64,000 nucleotides of DNA from Rhinopomastus cyanomelas (GCA_013400115.1 VXBP01002362.1:248001-312000); one strand, 5' to 3'. Numbered from the stretch's first letter, positions 47,298 to 60,734 are shown. Notes: generated from the sequence alone by a model not told the origin. Numbers and translations: made by a program.

Positions 47298-48506
47298 GAA
47301 TCATAGAATATCAGGGACTGGAAGGGACCTCGAAAGATCATTTAGACCAATCCCCCTGCCACAGTAGGATCACCTAGACCAAGTTGCACAGGAACATATC
47401 GAGGCAGGTTTTAAATGTCTCCAGAGAAGCAGATTCCACCATCCCCTGGGCAGCCCCTTCCAGTGCTCTGTCACCCTTACCACAAAGAAGTTCCTTCTCG
47501 TATTTATGTGGAACATCCTAGGTTCCAGCTTACACCCATTGCCCCTTGTCCTATCACTAGATGACATTGATAAGAGACATTGTCCATCCTCCTGACAACC
47601 ACCCCTCACATATTTATCAGCACTAATGAGGTCACCCCTCAGTCTCGACTTCTCCAAGCTAAAGAGACCCAGCTCCCTCAGCCTTTCCTCATTAGGGAGG
47701 TGTTCCACAACCTTCATCATCTTTGTGGCTCTCTGCTAAACTCTCTCCAGCAGTTCTGTGTCCATCTTGAATTGAGGGGCCCAGAACTGGACACAATACT
47801 CCAGATGTGGTCTCGCCAGGGCAGAGTAGAAGGGGAGGAGAATCTCTCTCAATCTGCTAACCGCCCCCATTCTGATCCACCCCAGGATGCTGTTGGCCCT
47901 CTTGGCCACAAGGACACACTGCTGGCTCATGGTCACCCTGCTGTCCACCACAATCCCCCAGGTCCTTTTCTCCTACACTGCTCTCCAACAGGTCAGTCCC
48001 CAGCTTATACTGGTACCTGGAGTTGTTCTTGCTCAGATGAGAGACTCTACACTTACCCTTGTTATACTTCGTTAAATTGCTTTCTGTCCAGCTCTCCAGC
48101 CTGTCCAGATCTCGCTGAATGGCAGCACAGTCTGCCGGGGTGTTAGAGACACCACCCAGCTTTGTGTCACCAGCAAACTTGCTGACAGTGCACCCTAATC
48201 CCTCATCCAAGTCATTAATGAATAGATTGAATAGTACTGGTTCCAGTACCAACCCTTGAGGGACTCCACTAGATACAGGCTCTGTCCCATTGACCACCAC
48301 TCTCTGGCTTCTATCTTGCAGTCAGTTCATGATCCACCTCGCTGCCCAGTTGTCCAGACCACACTGCCTCAGTTAGGCTGCGAGGATGCTATGGGAGACT
48401 GTGTCAAATGTTTTACTGAAGTCAAGATAGACCACATCCTCTGCTTTGCCATCATCTCTCCACCTGGTTATGCCCTCATAAAGGGCTATCAGGTTGCCAT
48501 GCTTTA
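47298..48506 (-). mobile_element. CR1 LINE, longest minus-strand copy (1.2 kb)
   Basis: Reversed CR1 from the tail (GAATCATAGAATATCAGGGA, CTCGAAAGATCATTTAGACC) through the complete RT C-terminus, thumb and part of the palm, up to the region for 'KAFDTVSHSILAA'-like sequence near 48,400-48,500. Two long minus frames remain: 47,370-47,720 and 47,857-48,300. It belongs to the TTTCGAGG tail subfamily. It is 5'-truncated and has no endonuclease domain. The 188-codon plus-strand ORF at 47,580-48,146 is only its antisense. Confidence 0.96.
47857..48300 (-). pseudogene. CR1 ORF2 reverse-transcriptase fragment with mutated catalytic box
   Basis: An open minus-strand frame with 'SSGVPQGLVLEPVLFNLF', 'INDLDEGLGCTVSKFAGDT' and 'IQRDLDRLESWTESNLTKY'. 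The catalytic FADD box reads FAGD, so one of the two metal-binding aspartates is now Gly. The frame then shifts near the end ('DCGGQQGDHEPAVCP'). The enzyme is dead. The start Met is internal to the family. Confidence 0.9.
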
Positions 48507-51500
48507 ACCCCAAATCTGGATTAGGCTTAAGCTAGAACTCAGTCCTTAGGCCAGAGGATAAATGAAAGTTTGATCTTTGATTCGAAGGCATTGATTTTCA
48601 TGAGAGCTCTTCCTGCAAAATGTAACCTCAGAATTCTTCCCAATACCTTCTGGCAGCAATGTACCAAAGACCACTAAGAATCTATTGAGCCTGTTACATC
48701 TGTGGTAAACCTCACATTTATTTTCCAATGTCTTCTGTTTCCTAAGAAGTTTCTGCCAAATAATCTTAGAGCAGGAAAGACATTTTTATTCCCTTTCATA
48801 AATCTACATTTTGTAGTGCCTTCCCTCCAACCACAAATTTGGTGGCCATGTACAACATCCAGCCTCATTAGGGGAGTCTGTTGTGATGTAAGTGTCTCAA
48901 GATCTGCCTACATTGTGGTTCACTCTATAAGTTAATTAAGCCTAGCTAGACTTGCTCTGCAAAAGGAGGGAGTAAAGGAGGGAGGGAGGAACAATGGAAC
49001 CATGTTCTAAGTAAGCATAGACTAGCACACACTTCTCATGCTGCCATAGTGGGGAGCCAGTTTGGGGGTCAAAGGGTTTTGATAACGTTTCCTGCTGCTG
49101 TCCTCAAGCACTGACTACTGCCTGGGTGAATGACTGCTCTGATATTTCAGGTTCTTTCTTAGGTCCTTATGCCCCCTCTTTCACTATGTGCTTGTAAGAT
49201 CTGTGAGTGCACGGGAAGGTGACACAAGACAGAGCTGAGCTCAGCCTAATTAGTTCTGGGAGACTTCTGCAATCCTTGCTCTGCTAAAGGTAGACAGCAG
49301 AACATCACCCCTGGAGTAAGTGTGAGCATCCCCTACCACTGAGATGAGTTATCATGCTCAGCTCCATCAGGAGGGTCAGCTTTCTTACCAGGCTAATAAA
49401 AGTGCCTTCCATACAGATCAGCAATTCCACTTTCAGATGTCTCTTTCTAAAACAGCTTCATCCGCATATTTTCTCTGCTACCTGAAAAAGTTCTGTATAC
49501 ACTGAATTCAGTAGAATTTGTATTTCAGTAGGATTTGCAAGAGGTGTCTGCTACTATTTTCCCTTCTTTTTTATCTGTAGAAAATAGAGGAAAAGAAGTG
49601 AGCCAAATCGTCACTGCCAAACACCCCAACTGAGCAAACTCTATCGATCAAACACTTTAGATTCAGCAGCATTTCATGTGGGTAATGCAGTGCCACAGAA
49701 ATGTCATTGCTCCTTCCGTGCATAGACACACAGCAGTAATGATAGACACTTGTAAGTCTATTTCTTTCATCTGTGAATGTCACGTTCTTTGAAAAGGTCA
49801 GCACCATCTCTTTCTGGAAGGGGAAAGAACACAAAGACCAAACTGCCTTCTACCTTTAGGCATCTATGACTCTTCTACTGTCAGTGAAGATAAAGAGTGA
49901 AAAAGGTACAAGGAGATCGAAATAATTTTTTGGAAGAGAAATATCTTAACAGCGTCTTCCACAGAGGACTTAGACCAAGAGGATCCCTGGTGCCTTGCCG
50001 GGGCCTCTGTCAGATACCTGAAGTCTGGAGGGTCAAATTAGAGCCTGGTTATTTGCATCGTGTTCCTATCCCTTTGACAACAGAGCATAAAACAGAGCCC
50101 AGCTCCTGATTCCCACCCTCTTCCTGTGTCTCCCCCCACCTCTTTTTCTTTCTGAAATAATGATGGCAGTGTGCTCCCACCATTAACCTTGCTGTCAGGC
50201 TACCACAGCTCAGGGAGTAGACAAGGTTTAATGCTTGATTTGTGTGGTAGAGCAGTATTTGCCTGGCTGTGCATGCTGGTGCAGCACAGAAGTCACTGAA
50301 ACAAATGTGTACTGAATGTACTCTGCAGCTCTGCCTTCCTAGATACCCAAACTGTATGTGGTACTTCAGCTGAGGAGCACGATCTTCCCACTGCTGTCTT
50401 ATGTGTGGCCATGGCTCTGCTCTGACATGTGAAATGAAGAGAACTTCAACCAGCAACTCTGCTCTCTATCCACCAAGGACAAAGCAACCCAGCTGCCGAT
50501 CATGAATCATCACGAAGCGTGACCTTCTTTGACCATGAAAGTGTCCTTGAATGAATCTCCTCCCTTGTGAAAATAACCCTAACAACACCAGTGTTTCTCC
50601 ATTTGCCTCTTTTCTCTCACGGTGGTGGGCAGCAGTGTTACTGCCAGTGACTTGACTCACGGCACAGACCAACCCAGTGCAGTGGCTTTTTGCTGGGTGC
50701 TTCTGGTATGATTCGCCCTCCTGCACCTGCATTACAGTTTAGTTCTCCTGGGGAAAAAAGATCACATCTTTTCAGTGCTATGACTTTTCCAGTTTGAAAA
50801 CTACCAGAATTTTCAGATGTACAGATTTGTGCTTTCATGATGAAAAAGTTATGTTGTTTTGGGAGGACCCCTCTCCTCCCAGTGACCTGTCCTGAGGGGA
50901 GGTGACACTGTCCCAAGTACCTGCCCTTAAGGGATGTCGCTAGGTGAGGGCTAGAAACAGAGACTAAAGGTGGGAGTGGTTTTGGCATGACACTCTGCAG
51001 AGAAGAGAGCTTTGGGGAGCAGGGCAGAGCTATATGCCAATCACTATCTAAAAGTTTTCATCTACCAGACCAGAAAAAGGAAGAAAACTGTAAGAGGTTA
51101 AAGAAATAACCAAAGATAAATTCAAGGCTTTATCATACCACAGTAATCATTTGAGGACTTTCACTATCTCCTGTGGAAGAACTCAGGAAAATAACAGCAA
51201 CTAGATAGCTGTGCTAAGGCTTCCAGTACAAAGTTGCTTATGCTAGTTAATCCTGCACTCTTGCTTCAGTAGGTTAGTACTCACAGATCAAATTTCAAAG
51301 CATTTTTCCCACTGTGCCACCCTAATGAGGCACTTGTCCACAACAGTGCCCAGTGCCTGCCACTGCCCAGGGAAGTACCCACAGGTCCCTTTCAGGTGTA
51401 TGCAGCTCTGCAGAGCATTGAAATGCTGGCCAGAAGGACTGTGATTAACTTTTGTTGTGGTTTTTGATAACTTCATGCCCTTTTCTGTGAAATAGCAGAT

Positions 51501-53058
51501 GCACGTGAAAAGTTAGGTAGCTGTAGAAGGACGTCTTACATTCATTGACAGGCGGTAGCAGTGCTCTTGCTCAGCTTATCCCCTCATCCCATTGTAAGGG
51601 AGAAGATTATCTCAGGAGGGAGTTACAATTTGACAGGCATAAGAGCAGAAGAATAAAGGTCTGCATTTCTCAGGAGCCTGCAAAATACTTTGTGCTTGCA
51701 ATGTAGTTGTGCTCTGTCTTGACAACAGCACCGTACCGAGGCCGGTAATAGCAGGTCGCACACCACACCTGTCGCACAGCTAGAACGCAGTGAAAACGAA
51801 GGCCAAGTCTTACCTCCCTGCATAAGCCTGAGGTCACCTGATCACACTTAGCAGAAGAAAATACAGCAAAGGTTTGATCACAGAATGATCACAGCCAAGT
51901 CCTGGCATTGCGCTACGCATTGCTGCAAAGCCAACACCGCAAAGACAACACCATTGATCTATTCTACTTAGTCATAAAATAATCCCTGCCTGCGACCCTC
52001 TCGAGCTCTTTTCAGCTTTAATTGGCTGATCTGTACAACCTTCCAGTTGTGAAAGGGAGGCAGTGCTGACTTGAGGTGCCCCACGCTGACTCTGGCTTTG
52101 TGCCCAGGCTTTGCTCTGGCAGCAGACACCACTGCCAGCTTTGCTGCAAGCTGCCTGCGTGGCCATGGGCAGTGGGCCAGGTCTGTCTGGGCCACCAGGA
52201 CCCACCTGCTTGCAAAAGGCAGACCACACTTTCTTTTCCATCTCTCTCCTCTCTTCTGGAATATTTAGGCTTGGATGGCTTTCATGAAGGGTATCCTTCC
52301 TTTTTTCTGTATCCAAAGGACACTATGCTGGGAGCAGAATCTCCCTGGCCCTCCATTTTGAGTAAAATAACTTTCTTTAATATCCAGTTCCTACTGATCT
52401 CCCTGATGGCTCAATACCAGATGTCTTCAGACACTATCTGTTGTATATATTAACCACATATCCTTAAAAAATGCTCCAAAATGCTTTGTTTTTAAAAATG
52501 GCTTAAGAAGAACCACCGGAGCACAGCACCAACCGAGACAGGCAGCAGCGCGTGCCAGGATAGCACACCACATCGCTGTGTTTGTGTGAGGTGTGTGACA
52601 TGGAACATCACGGGCTCCATCCTGTGCCATGGGTTCTGAGTCATTCCCACACACATGAAGGAGAGGCTCAAGCATGCAGCCAATAAGTGGTGCAAAGCAC
52701 AGTGATGCGCTGCTTGCCAGGGTAAGCGTGGGACATGGGCTCCCCGGGCTGAGAAAGCATCCCTAGTACAGCCTGTACCACCCTAAAAGCACCTGAGTCA
52801 TAATCCTCTGTCCTACTCCTTCCTGCTGGGAGTGGCAGAAATTTGCTATTGGCGTAAGCCTGCTAGAGCAAACTGCTAACCTAAATCCATGGCCAGGGGA
52901 CAAGGAACCGCCCCACTGTCCACCTACACCTTGCCCTCCTGTTTTGGGAAGGAGGGAACAGCAAAGGCTTCTGCTTTCTCCTCCACGCCCTGGGTCTGAG
53001 CACCTCTGAGTAGTCAGAGGTTGTTTTTCCCAGGATGGTTTCCTTGTTTCTTTCTTTT
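48507..53058. other. Unique intergenic sequence, no gene called
   Basis: About 4.5 kb. A GGGAGG-type purine run lies at 48,962-48,992. ORFs of 88-135 codons on the minus strand (50,049-50,988, 51,972-52,316) have no domain and overlap other frames. No repeat recognised. Confidence 0.5.
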
Positions 53059-53087
53059 GGGTTGGGGTTTTGGGGGTTTTTTTGGGG
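53059..53087 (+). other. G-quadruplex motif
   Basis: Four G runs of 3, 4, 5 and 4 bases are separated by T loops of 2, 4 and 7 bases. This fits the standard pattern of four runs of at least three G with loops of 1-7. It lies in an otherwise T-rich stretch. No gene is near. Confidence 0.75.
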
Positions 53088-53715
53088 CTTATAGAAGAAT
53101 TTGTTCTTTATCCCTTGTGTGGGTGTAGTGCCAGGCTCTGGCTCTCTGGCTGCCTTAGAGGTGATATTCACCAACGATGCCAGATCATTGCTGCTTACCC
53201 TGTCTTTTCACAAAGGTTTTTAAGAGCAGCTCTCCAAAGGAGGTAACACATGACTTCTGATAACTTCCTTCTCATAGTCACAGTCAAGTGTAGCTCATGG
53301 AGAAGGACCTTTCCACTTAGAAACAAGCCACCCCTGCACTCATCTATCTCACCAATCAAATAAATAATACCATGGGTAATGAGTAACCATTTACCACCTT
53401 GGATTCTCCTTGTTGGCAAGTTGTGGAAAAGCAAGTGTTTATCCCAAATTCTGCATTTCCTTCCCCTCTGGACTAATGGAGTGTGTGCATTAGTTCATTC
53501 AGGGATATATTCCTGGTCTCCCCATTTAACCCACTTATCTTAAACTATCTATCCTATTTGCCCTACAATTTCTAAAAAGATCCTAGGACAAGATCATGCT
53601 TGTGAAATTTTTGGGTGTATTGGTTTAGTTTTGGCAAAGTTAGAAGGCAGTTAAAATGAGACTTATAATGGAAAGCTAGCTGCTAGCATCTCTCCATAAT
53701 ACAGGTCTACCTTGC
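53088..53715. other. Unique intergenic sequence, no gene seen
   Basis: No exon or repeat recognised. Confidence 0.5.
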
Positions 53716-53808
53716 AGGAGAGTTGTGAGGATTAATTAATTTGTGTTTGTTAAGCACTTGAGATCCTAAGATCAAAGGTTCTATAGAAATGCAAATTGTT
53801 ATTATAAT
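53716..53808 (+). mobile_element. MIR/L2-like ancient SINE relic
   Basis: AGGAGAGTTGTGAGGATTAAT, then TGTTAAGCACTTGAGATCCT, then 'aaaggttctatagaaatgcaaattgttattat' resembles the 3' part of MIR and L2 elements ('gttgtgaggattaaatga... gtaaagcgctttgag... ctatataaatg...ttattatt'). It ends in the ATTATT-rich tail typical of the group. Such relics predate birds. The match is by eye and diverged. Confidence 0.6.
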
Positions 53809-54774
53809 GATAAATTTTTTATATGAGCTCATATGTTTTGCCTTAGAGGCACAGTCTCACCCTGAGTTGCGTAGTGATACACGTAAATCTTCAGATTTTA
53901 TGATGAAAACCTATCTTTGAGGACCTGATCCTTCTTTCTGCTCCTATACTTCAGGCACAGAAGGGATGGAGTCTTCAGGCAGGTCCCATCCATGGGACAA
54001 CTGTGGAATTCAATGTGTTTCAAAAATGGAAACACCACTGCATGTCTCTGGCTGTCACATCAAGACATGTAGCTTTCTACCTTACTCCATAAAACTGCTT
54101 CAGCTTCAGTAGTTACCTCCATCTTGCTAATGTAAGGTCTGAGCAGACCACAACATTCAGATCTGACTTCTGGCGCTCCCAAAGCTCAGTTTTTCAGATG
54201 TTTAACTCACTCAAGAAGAAGGTAGACAATGCCTAGCTCAGCTGCAACGTGCTGCTAACAGATACACGATCGCTTCAGCATGGCTGAATTTCACTCCTGA
54301 TGCACATGATGTGCCTGCCTGGCTCTTCCACCTGGTGCTTTTGCAAGCAAACGAGGAACAGGAGTTTTCAGACATGCTGCACAAGTTGTCACAGGACAGC
54401 AGGGAGAAAGGCCACAGCTGCATAAACTTGGTAGTCCCACAACCCCTCTCAAAGAGAGAGCTCTGCTTCTCCTCCCTCTTGCACAGGCTAAGAGCATGTG
54501 ATCTGTCCCCTGCCTTCAGAGTGTCAGACTATCCTAATCAACATCCTCTCTGAAGCACTGGTCCAATACTGGGGCCACACAACAGCTAGGAAGCAGGTTC
54601 TTGGGAGAAGTGGTCACTCACCTTCCATCATGACATCTCTCCATGCTGTGTTCCTGCCACACTGACACCTCTAACTCAAACCTTTAATGGATTGGGCCAG
54701 AAAAATGTTAAGAGCTTTGTTTGCCTCACCCATGGGCTTACCTGAAAGCAGAATGCAAAGTCAGAAGTGCCAGC
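53809..54774. other. Unique intergenic sequence, no gene seen
   Basis: No exon or repeat recognised. The ORFs are 61-80 codons long and antisense to each other. Confidence 0.5.
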
Positions 54775-55085
54775 TGGAAAGGAGGTCTTCTGTCCAACCT
54801 CACACTCCAAGCAGGACTATCACTAGGCACTAGATCAGGTTAGCAATGCTTTTTTTTCTAGTTTAAGCTTGAAAATCTTTGAGGATCATCTCGCTCCCCA
54901 TCTCTGTCTCAGAGCTGCCTGCACATTTCTCCTGGAAAAGAAATTTCTCCTGATGTCCAGCCTGAACTTCCAGTGCCATGATTTATGGTCACTGTTCCTT
55001 GAGATAATGTCTGGCAACACTAAGAAGACTTTTGCACTACCTTGCTAGCTACCCTTCACCTAGTCACCTCTTAAACTGCTCTTCA
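54775..55085 (-). mobile_element. Old CR1 LINE 3' end
   Basis: A reversed, diverged CR1. AGGTCTTCTGTCCAACCTCA, then CACTCCAAGCAGGACTATCA, then 'gatcaggttag' matches the noncoding 3' region. 'tttctcctgatgtccagcctgaacttcc' and 'atggtcactgttccttga' match the RT C-terminus. There is no octamer tail. It is clearly older than most copies here. Confidence 0.75.
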
Positions 55086-58000
55086 CCAGATTAAACTAAT
55101 CCTGAATTAAACTGCAATCATAATCCAAAATGTGGGGCTTTGAGCTGTGAGGCATTGCTCCACAGCTGCCTGAGGAGGGTATTGTGGTGTAGGTCACACT
55201 GCAACTCCTACATTCCCCTGAAGATGAACTAAACATAAGGAAGCAACATACTGCCTCTTCAAAGTGTTGTGCCATTTCTTGTGTAGTTTCAAAAGACTCT
55301 GGCTGTGTTACAGCCTTTCCAGGAGTGCAATGTATGAAGCAGACACTGTATTGTATCTTTCCCCTGACTCGGAAATCTGGAGTTAATCTGGGAAGCTGCC
55401 TGCTACATGATATATACCTGGTATCATCACAGAAGAGAATCAATAGTTGCTGTGTTTAACAGAATGTATAATCTTATAAATTTTACACTTGTCTCTTTTG
55501 TGCCTCCAGATGCTCTTGGCCCTTACACAGATCTGATGCACTATCCAATGTATTGACCTACTGCCTTTACATCATCAATTCTGACAGGAGATGGTAACTC
55601 ATGATCTGATGTTGCTGTAAGCCCCAGGAAACCGTGATGACTTCTGATTATTTTCTTGTATTTTGCCTTATCAGAAGATATCTTACATGGTCCTGTCAGT
55701 TGTCTTTGTGAAGACAATAAAATTAGGAGGAAGTCCACAGTGATGACCGAGACTCTAAACTTTCCAGCTGTCCTTACTTTTACTGCACAGTGTTAGTATG
55801 TTGTAGTGGGTTCTTGTATGGATCCCCCTGCATCTCACCTGGGTCACCATTAATGTCTTAGGTTGGAGACCCCAACTACATTTTAACAAAGAGCTTTTAC
55901 CCAAAGTGTCAGGCTTTTAACAAAGGGAGGGTTTAACAAAACCACTTATGAATCTGCAGGAAATGAAGCAACTGACTCAATTTGAGGGAAAAGGCATCAA
56001 GACATTTTAATTCATTTCCCCCCACACACATCAGATAAAACTCCCACGCAAGATATAGATAGAGACATAGTTTTGTCACAATGCTGCAACACTGAACAGA
56101 GATAAAAACGTCCACAACATCCATTTGTAGTTCGTTCACAGTGGTCATCTGACTTCAGTCTCAATCCTCATAAACCTTCAAAGTTTAGAATTCTCACAGT
56201 CTCTTCGGTTGAACACAGATAAATTAGCAGACCTTGACGGTTCCTCCCTCATGTAAATTATCTTCAGAAGTGATAACATTTTCTCTCAATTGCAACGTGA
56301 CATAGTTCCAAACAGACACCAAGATGGAGAGGAGCAAAGAAGAAGGTGGAAGTCACTGGTGAGGGAGAAAGGAGGGGGCAGAAACTTTTCAAACTTTTCA
56401 AACCCAAACTTTAAGCTTTTCTGCAGAAAACACTCCAATTAAACTTGCAGATTCTGCTCAACTTTTAAAGCTTAACAGTTAGCAAGTACTCAGAGCAGTG
56501 CACTGAGGGGGACACTAACCTGAAGACAAACTTTTGTGAATAAGTGTCACAACATGTGCACACAGTCCTGCCAGGCTGAGATCTGCTCACCAACACATGC
56601 TCTGGGCTGCTATCATCCCTGCCTGCTCACACCGAGCACAAGCTACTGTGAGATTTCTAGAACACTCTGTAACCTCACTGTGCTTGCACAAACACCTGAA
56701 GATCTCAGCCATGGGACAGACCTTAGGAGTTAAATTTGCAAAAGTGATAACTTCTGGAAATTGTGGTACACTTCAAGTCCTGTTGCTGCTCTCCTTGTCA
56801 AACCTCTCAAAGTGGCCATTGCAGCATGTGCCAGACAAGGTCTACACAGGGAGCATATCCAGCACTGATGCTGTTAGTGGTCATTGTTCGATGACAAGCA
56901 CTGAATGCTTCCTCACCAAAACTTTAAACCTGATCAAATTTCCAGGCTGATTCTGAAATAAATCAAGGTCTTGACTGCAGAGGGCTTAGAAGCTGGTTGT
57001 GAAACATGTGACAGCAATACTGAGCACAGCAGATGCCCCTTGGTCCCACCAATGTCTTTGCCATGGCAGAAGACAGATGTGGTCTGTAGCCTGAACATGG
57101 CAGTGCTGTGCTAGCAGGACTGGCCATTGCCTCTTCAGTTCCTGGTGTCAACAGCACTCGGCTTACTCTGCACAGAATCAACCTGCCACTTCCATGGTTT
57201 TCTCTCCATTGATCCCACCATTCAGGCTGACCTCTGCTTTTTGAGCTAATGTTCAAGCGTTTGCAAGAACTCTTCTCACTCTTTCTGACTCTCAAGAGAA
57301 TTTGGGCATTGTCTTTTTTGAGAGCAAGATGAGATGAAGAGTCTGTTACAATACCAAGTATTTAAAAACTCCGTTACACCGTTCCATGTTGCCTATTGAA
57401 TCCATGTATGAGACATAACAAATGCCAGAGCCAGCTCTTGTGATCTGGCTCATTTCTGATGGGTGCTGAGCTCATACAGAGAATAATTCTCAAGCACCTT
57501 GCAGTATCAACTATACTTAACCACATGATGCACATGAGAGCACAGATACCTTTTAATCTTTTCTTTAATCTCAAATCTTTAAATATGAAGGACTGGAAAA
57601 GCCTCAGAAACAAAACCAGTGCTGTAATGTCAAAGTTATGTGCTTCATTCACCTCGTGGCATGAGCCTGTGAATGACTCGTTTTGAATATTTTCGAGCTA
57701 CTTTCTCCCAAAAAAGGCAACGTGGAAAATAAAGCTGTAAGCATTTCTGCAGCTGGCCTGCAAGCTCTTCAGTCACTTCGTGTTTGGGTCACTTCACAAC
57801 CATTTTGGTCACTTTGTCTCCTTTAGTTTTACCACTGCAAGGAGCTAGTTTGTTGCTCTGACTGAAAGCCAGGCAATGGCCTTTGCAGCACAGAGCAGCA
57901 AGAAACTGCATTCAAACACCTACAAAACGTATCTTGGAAATATGTTGTTTCCTCTAATGGTTCTTTTGAATGACAGGGACCATTTTTAGCTGGTTTTTCT

Positions 58001-60534
58001 CCCTGAAATGGCTAACAAACTGAGAGACTGAAGAGCTGTTGTCCCAAGAGATCAAGAGGTAGCCTTCCAGGAGCCCCCCATGTATATGTCCTGCATCCCA
58101 CAGCCTGCTGAGGATCTCCACCTTGCACAGATCCACAGTTCAGCACACCACAGTCTGGGCTTCACTCTCCACAATCCTGGATAAATCATTGTATCTTGCT
58201 CACTTTTTCGTCCTTAAAGTGGAGGTACCCCATCAGCTGTCACAGAGCTTAAGAATTGCAAAGCCCCCGGATAGACTCAGAGGGGAAAAAAAGCAGTTCA
58301 GAAATGCCAGGGATCCTCAAAGCTTCCTCCAGCTGCTGTGATGGTGCTGGCTCAAGAGCCTGCACTTCTCCCACTGGGCAACTCTCACTGCCTAGCTGGC
58401 AGATGTGGGAACCTGGAGCTTGGCTCCAGCTTCTCCCAAATTCAGGGGTCTGCAAGACCAGGAGATCCATTGTTCAGCAGCAGGGACCACCACATTGGTG
58501 CTGCTGAGATATGTAGAAGACAGTGACAACTGTGAGGTAGCCAGGCAGTTCAGTTGTCCTGATCCTTTGTACCTCCGTGGCAGCAAGGGCTCTGCTTGAG
58601 AGGAAATGGAGAAGGTAAAACATCAAGAAGATGTGGCCATAGTCTCTTGCCAACAAATGCTTTTCCAGTGCCCTCTTCTGGAAAACATTTTTGGCCCATG
58701 CAACTGCTTTGTGTAAGGTTGTTTGAGACTGGTGGTGACTGGTGGTGGAGAAGCATCCTCCAGCTCTTCAGATCCAGGATCTGCTCTGCCTCTGTCACCT
58801 GTGGAAGCAGTGCAACTCTCTATAACCTTCAGAGAATCTTGACCAGACCCTCAGGGTGCCCCCTTGATGTTGCGTGATAATCCTCCATGCTGTCCCTAGC
58901 TGTAGTGGGACACCTTCTCCAAACCTCATGCTCCTCACAGCCAGCCCTTGCTACTGCTAGCCCTCAAAGAGCCTCCAGAGACAAAGACTGACAGCAAGAT
59001 AAAGCATTTTGGTAATCCCATTCTTTTGAGGAGATAACATAACTATTAATCACTGGCAAACAGCTATCAAATGCATCAGTTGCTCAGCTCTTTGCACCAC
59101 ATGGTTGTCCTTGCTTTCTCTTCCTTTTGGAGCAGTCCAGTCTTCACTCTTCAGGCTCAAGCATGGCTCTGTGTTGTCTCACATCCACACTTGAGCAGTA
59201 CCTTCCCAATGGTACCAGCAGCAGCCCCTCTACTCCAGCTGAATTCAGTCAACCCAGACCTTCACTGAGTTGGAGCCGAGGGTTTGGTCTCAGCCAGAGG
59301 GTAGTAAATGAAGTAGGAACTACAGCCAGTACCATCCCCACCCCAGCCTCAGCTCTTGCTTTTCTGCCACCTCGGCAAGCAGCTGGATTCTCGGTAGTGG
59401 CACAGCCCTTCACTTCCCTCTCTGGCAGCTGTTTTTCCAGCACCTAAATTATTGCATCTGCTGTCCATGGAACCAAATCTGGTCTGTGAACCCCTTTATT
59501 GCTCTGTTTCACTGGCAGAGGAGATAGTGTGAAAGTCCTCTGGGTCTTGATGAGTTATCTCAGCACAGGCAATGCTTGTGCAGCAACAAGGGTAGCTTTG
59601 GAGAGCAGGTAGTGCCCTGGAGACCAGCTGATGCAGATGGTTTTTCCCACTGCCTGCTTGCAGTTATTTAGAAAACTTTCTTCGATTCATGCCTCTGTAT
59701 GTGGACACACAGACACACACTAAATAAATTTTAAAAACTCTTTTAGCTTTTGTTCCTTCTTTTATTATTATTTGAACAAAAGCCAGCTCGGTCCCCAGAC
59801 ATTTCTTCTGGCTGTGGTCCAACTGGCCTTTTGTTTCTTATCTGCTTGGTCTTGGTATTTTCCTTTATTTTACTCCTTCAAGGGATCCTTGTGCAGTACC
59901 AGCCTTGGCCCTGCTGCTTTCACCAAGGCAGCTCCATCACCCAAGGGGGCATCCCATTGATCTGCTTCTGCCTGAAATACAGTGGTTTCTCCAGCTGGGC
60001 CTGATGTGGGACATGGAAAGACAGGACATCTGAGGCAGATGGGCACAGCCTGTTTTGGTACCCCCATAAGGATATTCTGCTGGTGTTTCCTATCACCTTT
60101 CTCCAAGCAGGGCTGAGGGTTTTCCCTATGGTGTGGGGCCCACCTGCCAGCTGTTTCAGAAGGGCAAGGGCCAGACCAATGTGTTTGTCTTCAGAAAGCC
60201 ATTTGCTCTTGATGCAAATAGTCATTGGTGGTGTGGAGGTGGACAGCAGAAAGGTTTCCTCTGCCTTTACTATGAATGCCCCTATTATGAATGCCCCTGA
60301 GCCAGCAAGGTGCCAAAATCCCTTTTCCAGCACGGCACGGGATGCTCCATCTTTCAGAGCTCCCCTATACAGCATCAGGACAGGAACTCAGTCTCTCTGA
60401 GGTTGCACCTGCTGTTGGGTAAGACTTGGACTTTGTAAGGAGAGGCGCAGCAGTTAAACCAGCCATGAGGTAAAAGCAGCTTATACCTGCTTCACACTTC
60501 AGTTTAGTTCCTCCTGAAGCCCGGTTTTAAACAA
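55086..60534. other. Unique intergenic sequence upstream of ODC1, no gene called
   Basis: About 5.4 kb without a recognised repeat. A minus-strand ORF of 151 codons (59,920-60,375) points away from the ODC1 promoter. It has no domain I recognise. A near-perfect short duplication (TATGAATGCCCCT twice) lies at about 60,273-60,299. Confidence 0.5.
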
Positions 60535-60734
60535 ACCAGAGCCCGGGGAGACGAAACAATCCGGCGAGGGGACACGCAGGAGTGTCGGAGCCAGCACTAA
60601 ACAAAACAGGGCGCTCAATGCGGCCGCTGCTGTGAGAAACTTTGGGATAGCGACGCCCGGCGATTGCGGGTAGAGCCCGAGGGTCTTGGCCTGGCCGCGC
60701 GCTCCGCTGCCCCGCGGCGGAGCCCCGGCCGCCG

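Noticed and set aside
47580..48146. 188-codon plus-strand ORF, the longest frame in the window
   Set aside because: It lies wholly antisense to the reverse-transcriptase region of the minus-strand CR1 copy at 47,298-48,506 and is a by-product of that sequence.
48961..48995. GGGAGG-rich run as a G-quadruplex
   Set aside because: Its G runs of at least three are separated by too long a gap for the standard pattern, and the surrounding sequence is simple purine repeat.
55836..55860. TGGTGACCC on the minus strand, like a retroviral primer-binding site next to a possible LTR end
   Set aside because: A nine-base match is expected about once in a window this size on chance. No polyadenylation signal, TATA box or paired LTR was found beside it.
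56381..56410. Duplicate AAACTTTTC units
   Set aside because: A short chance duplication of low complexity, with no flanking structure.
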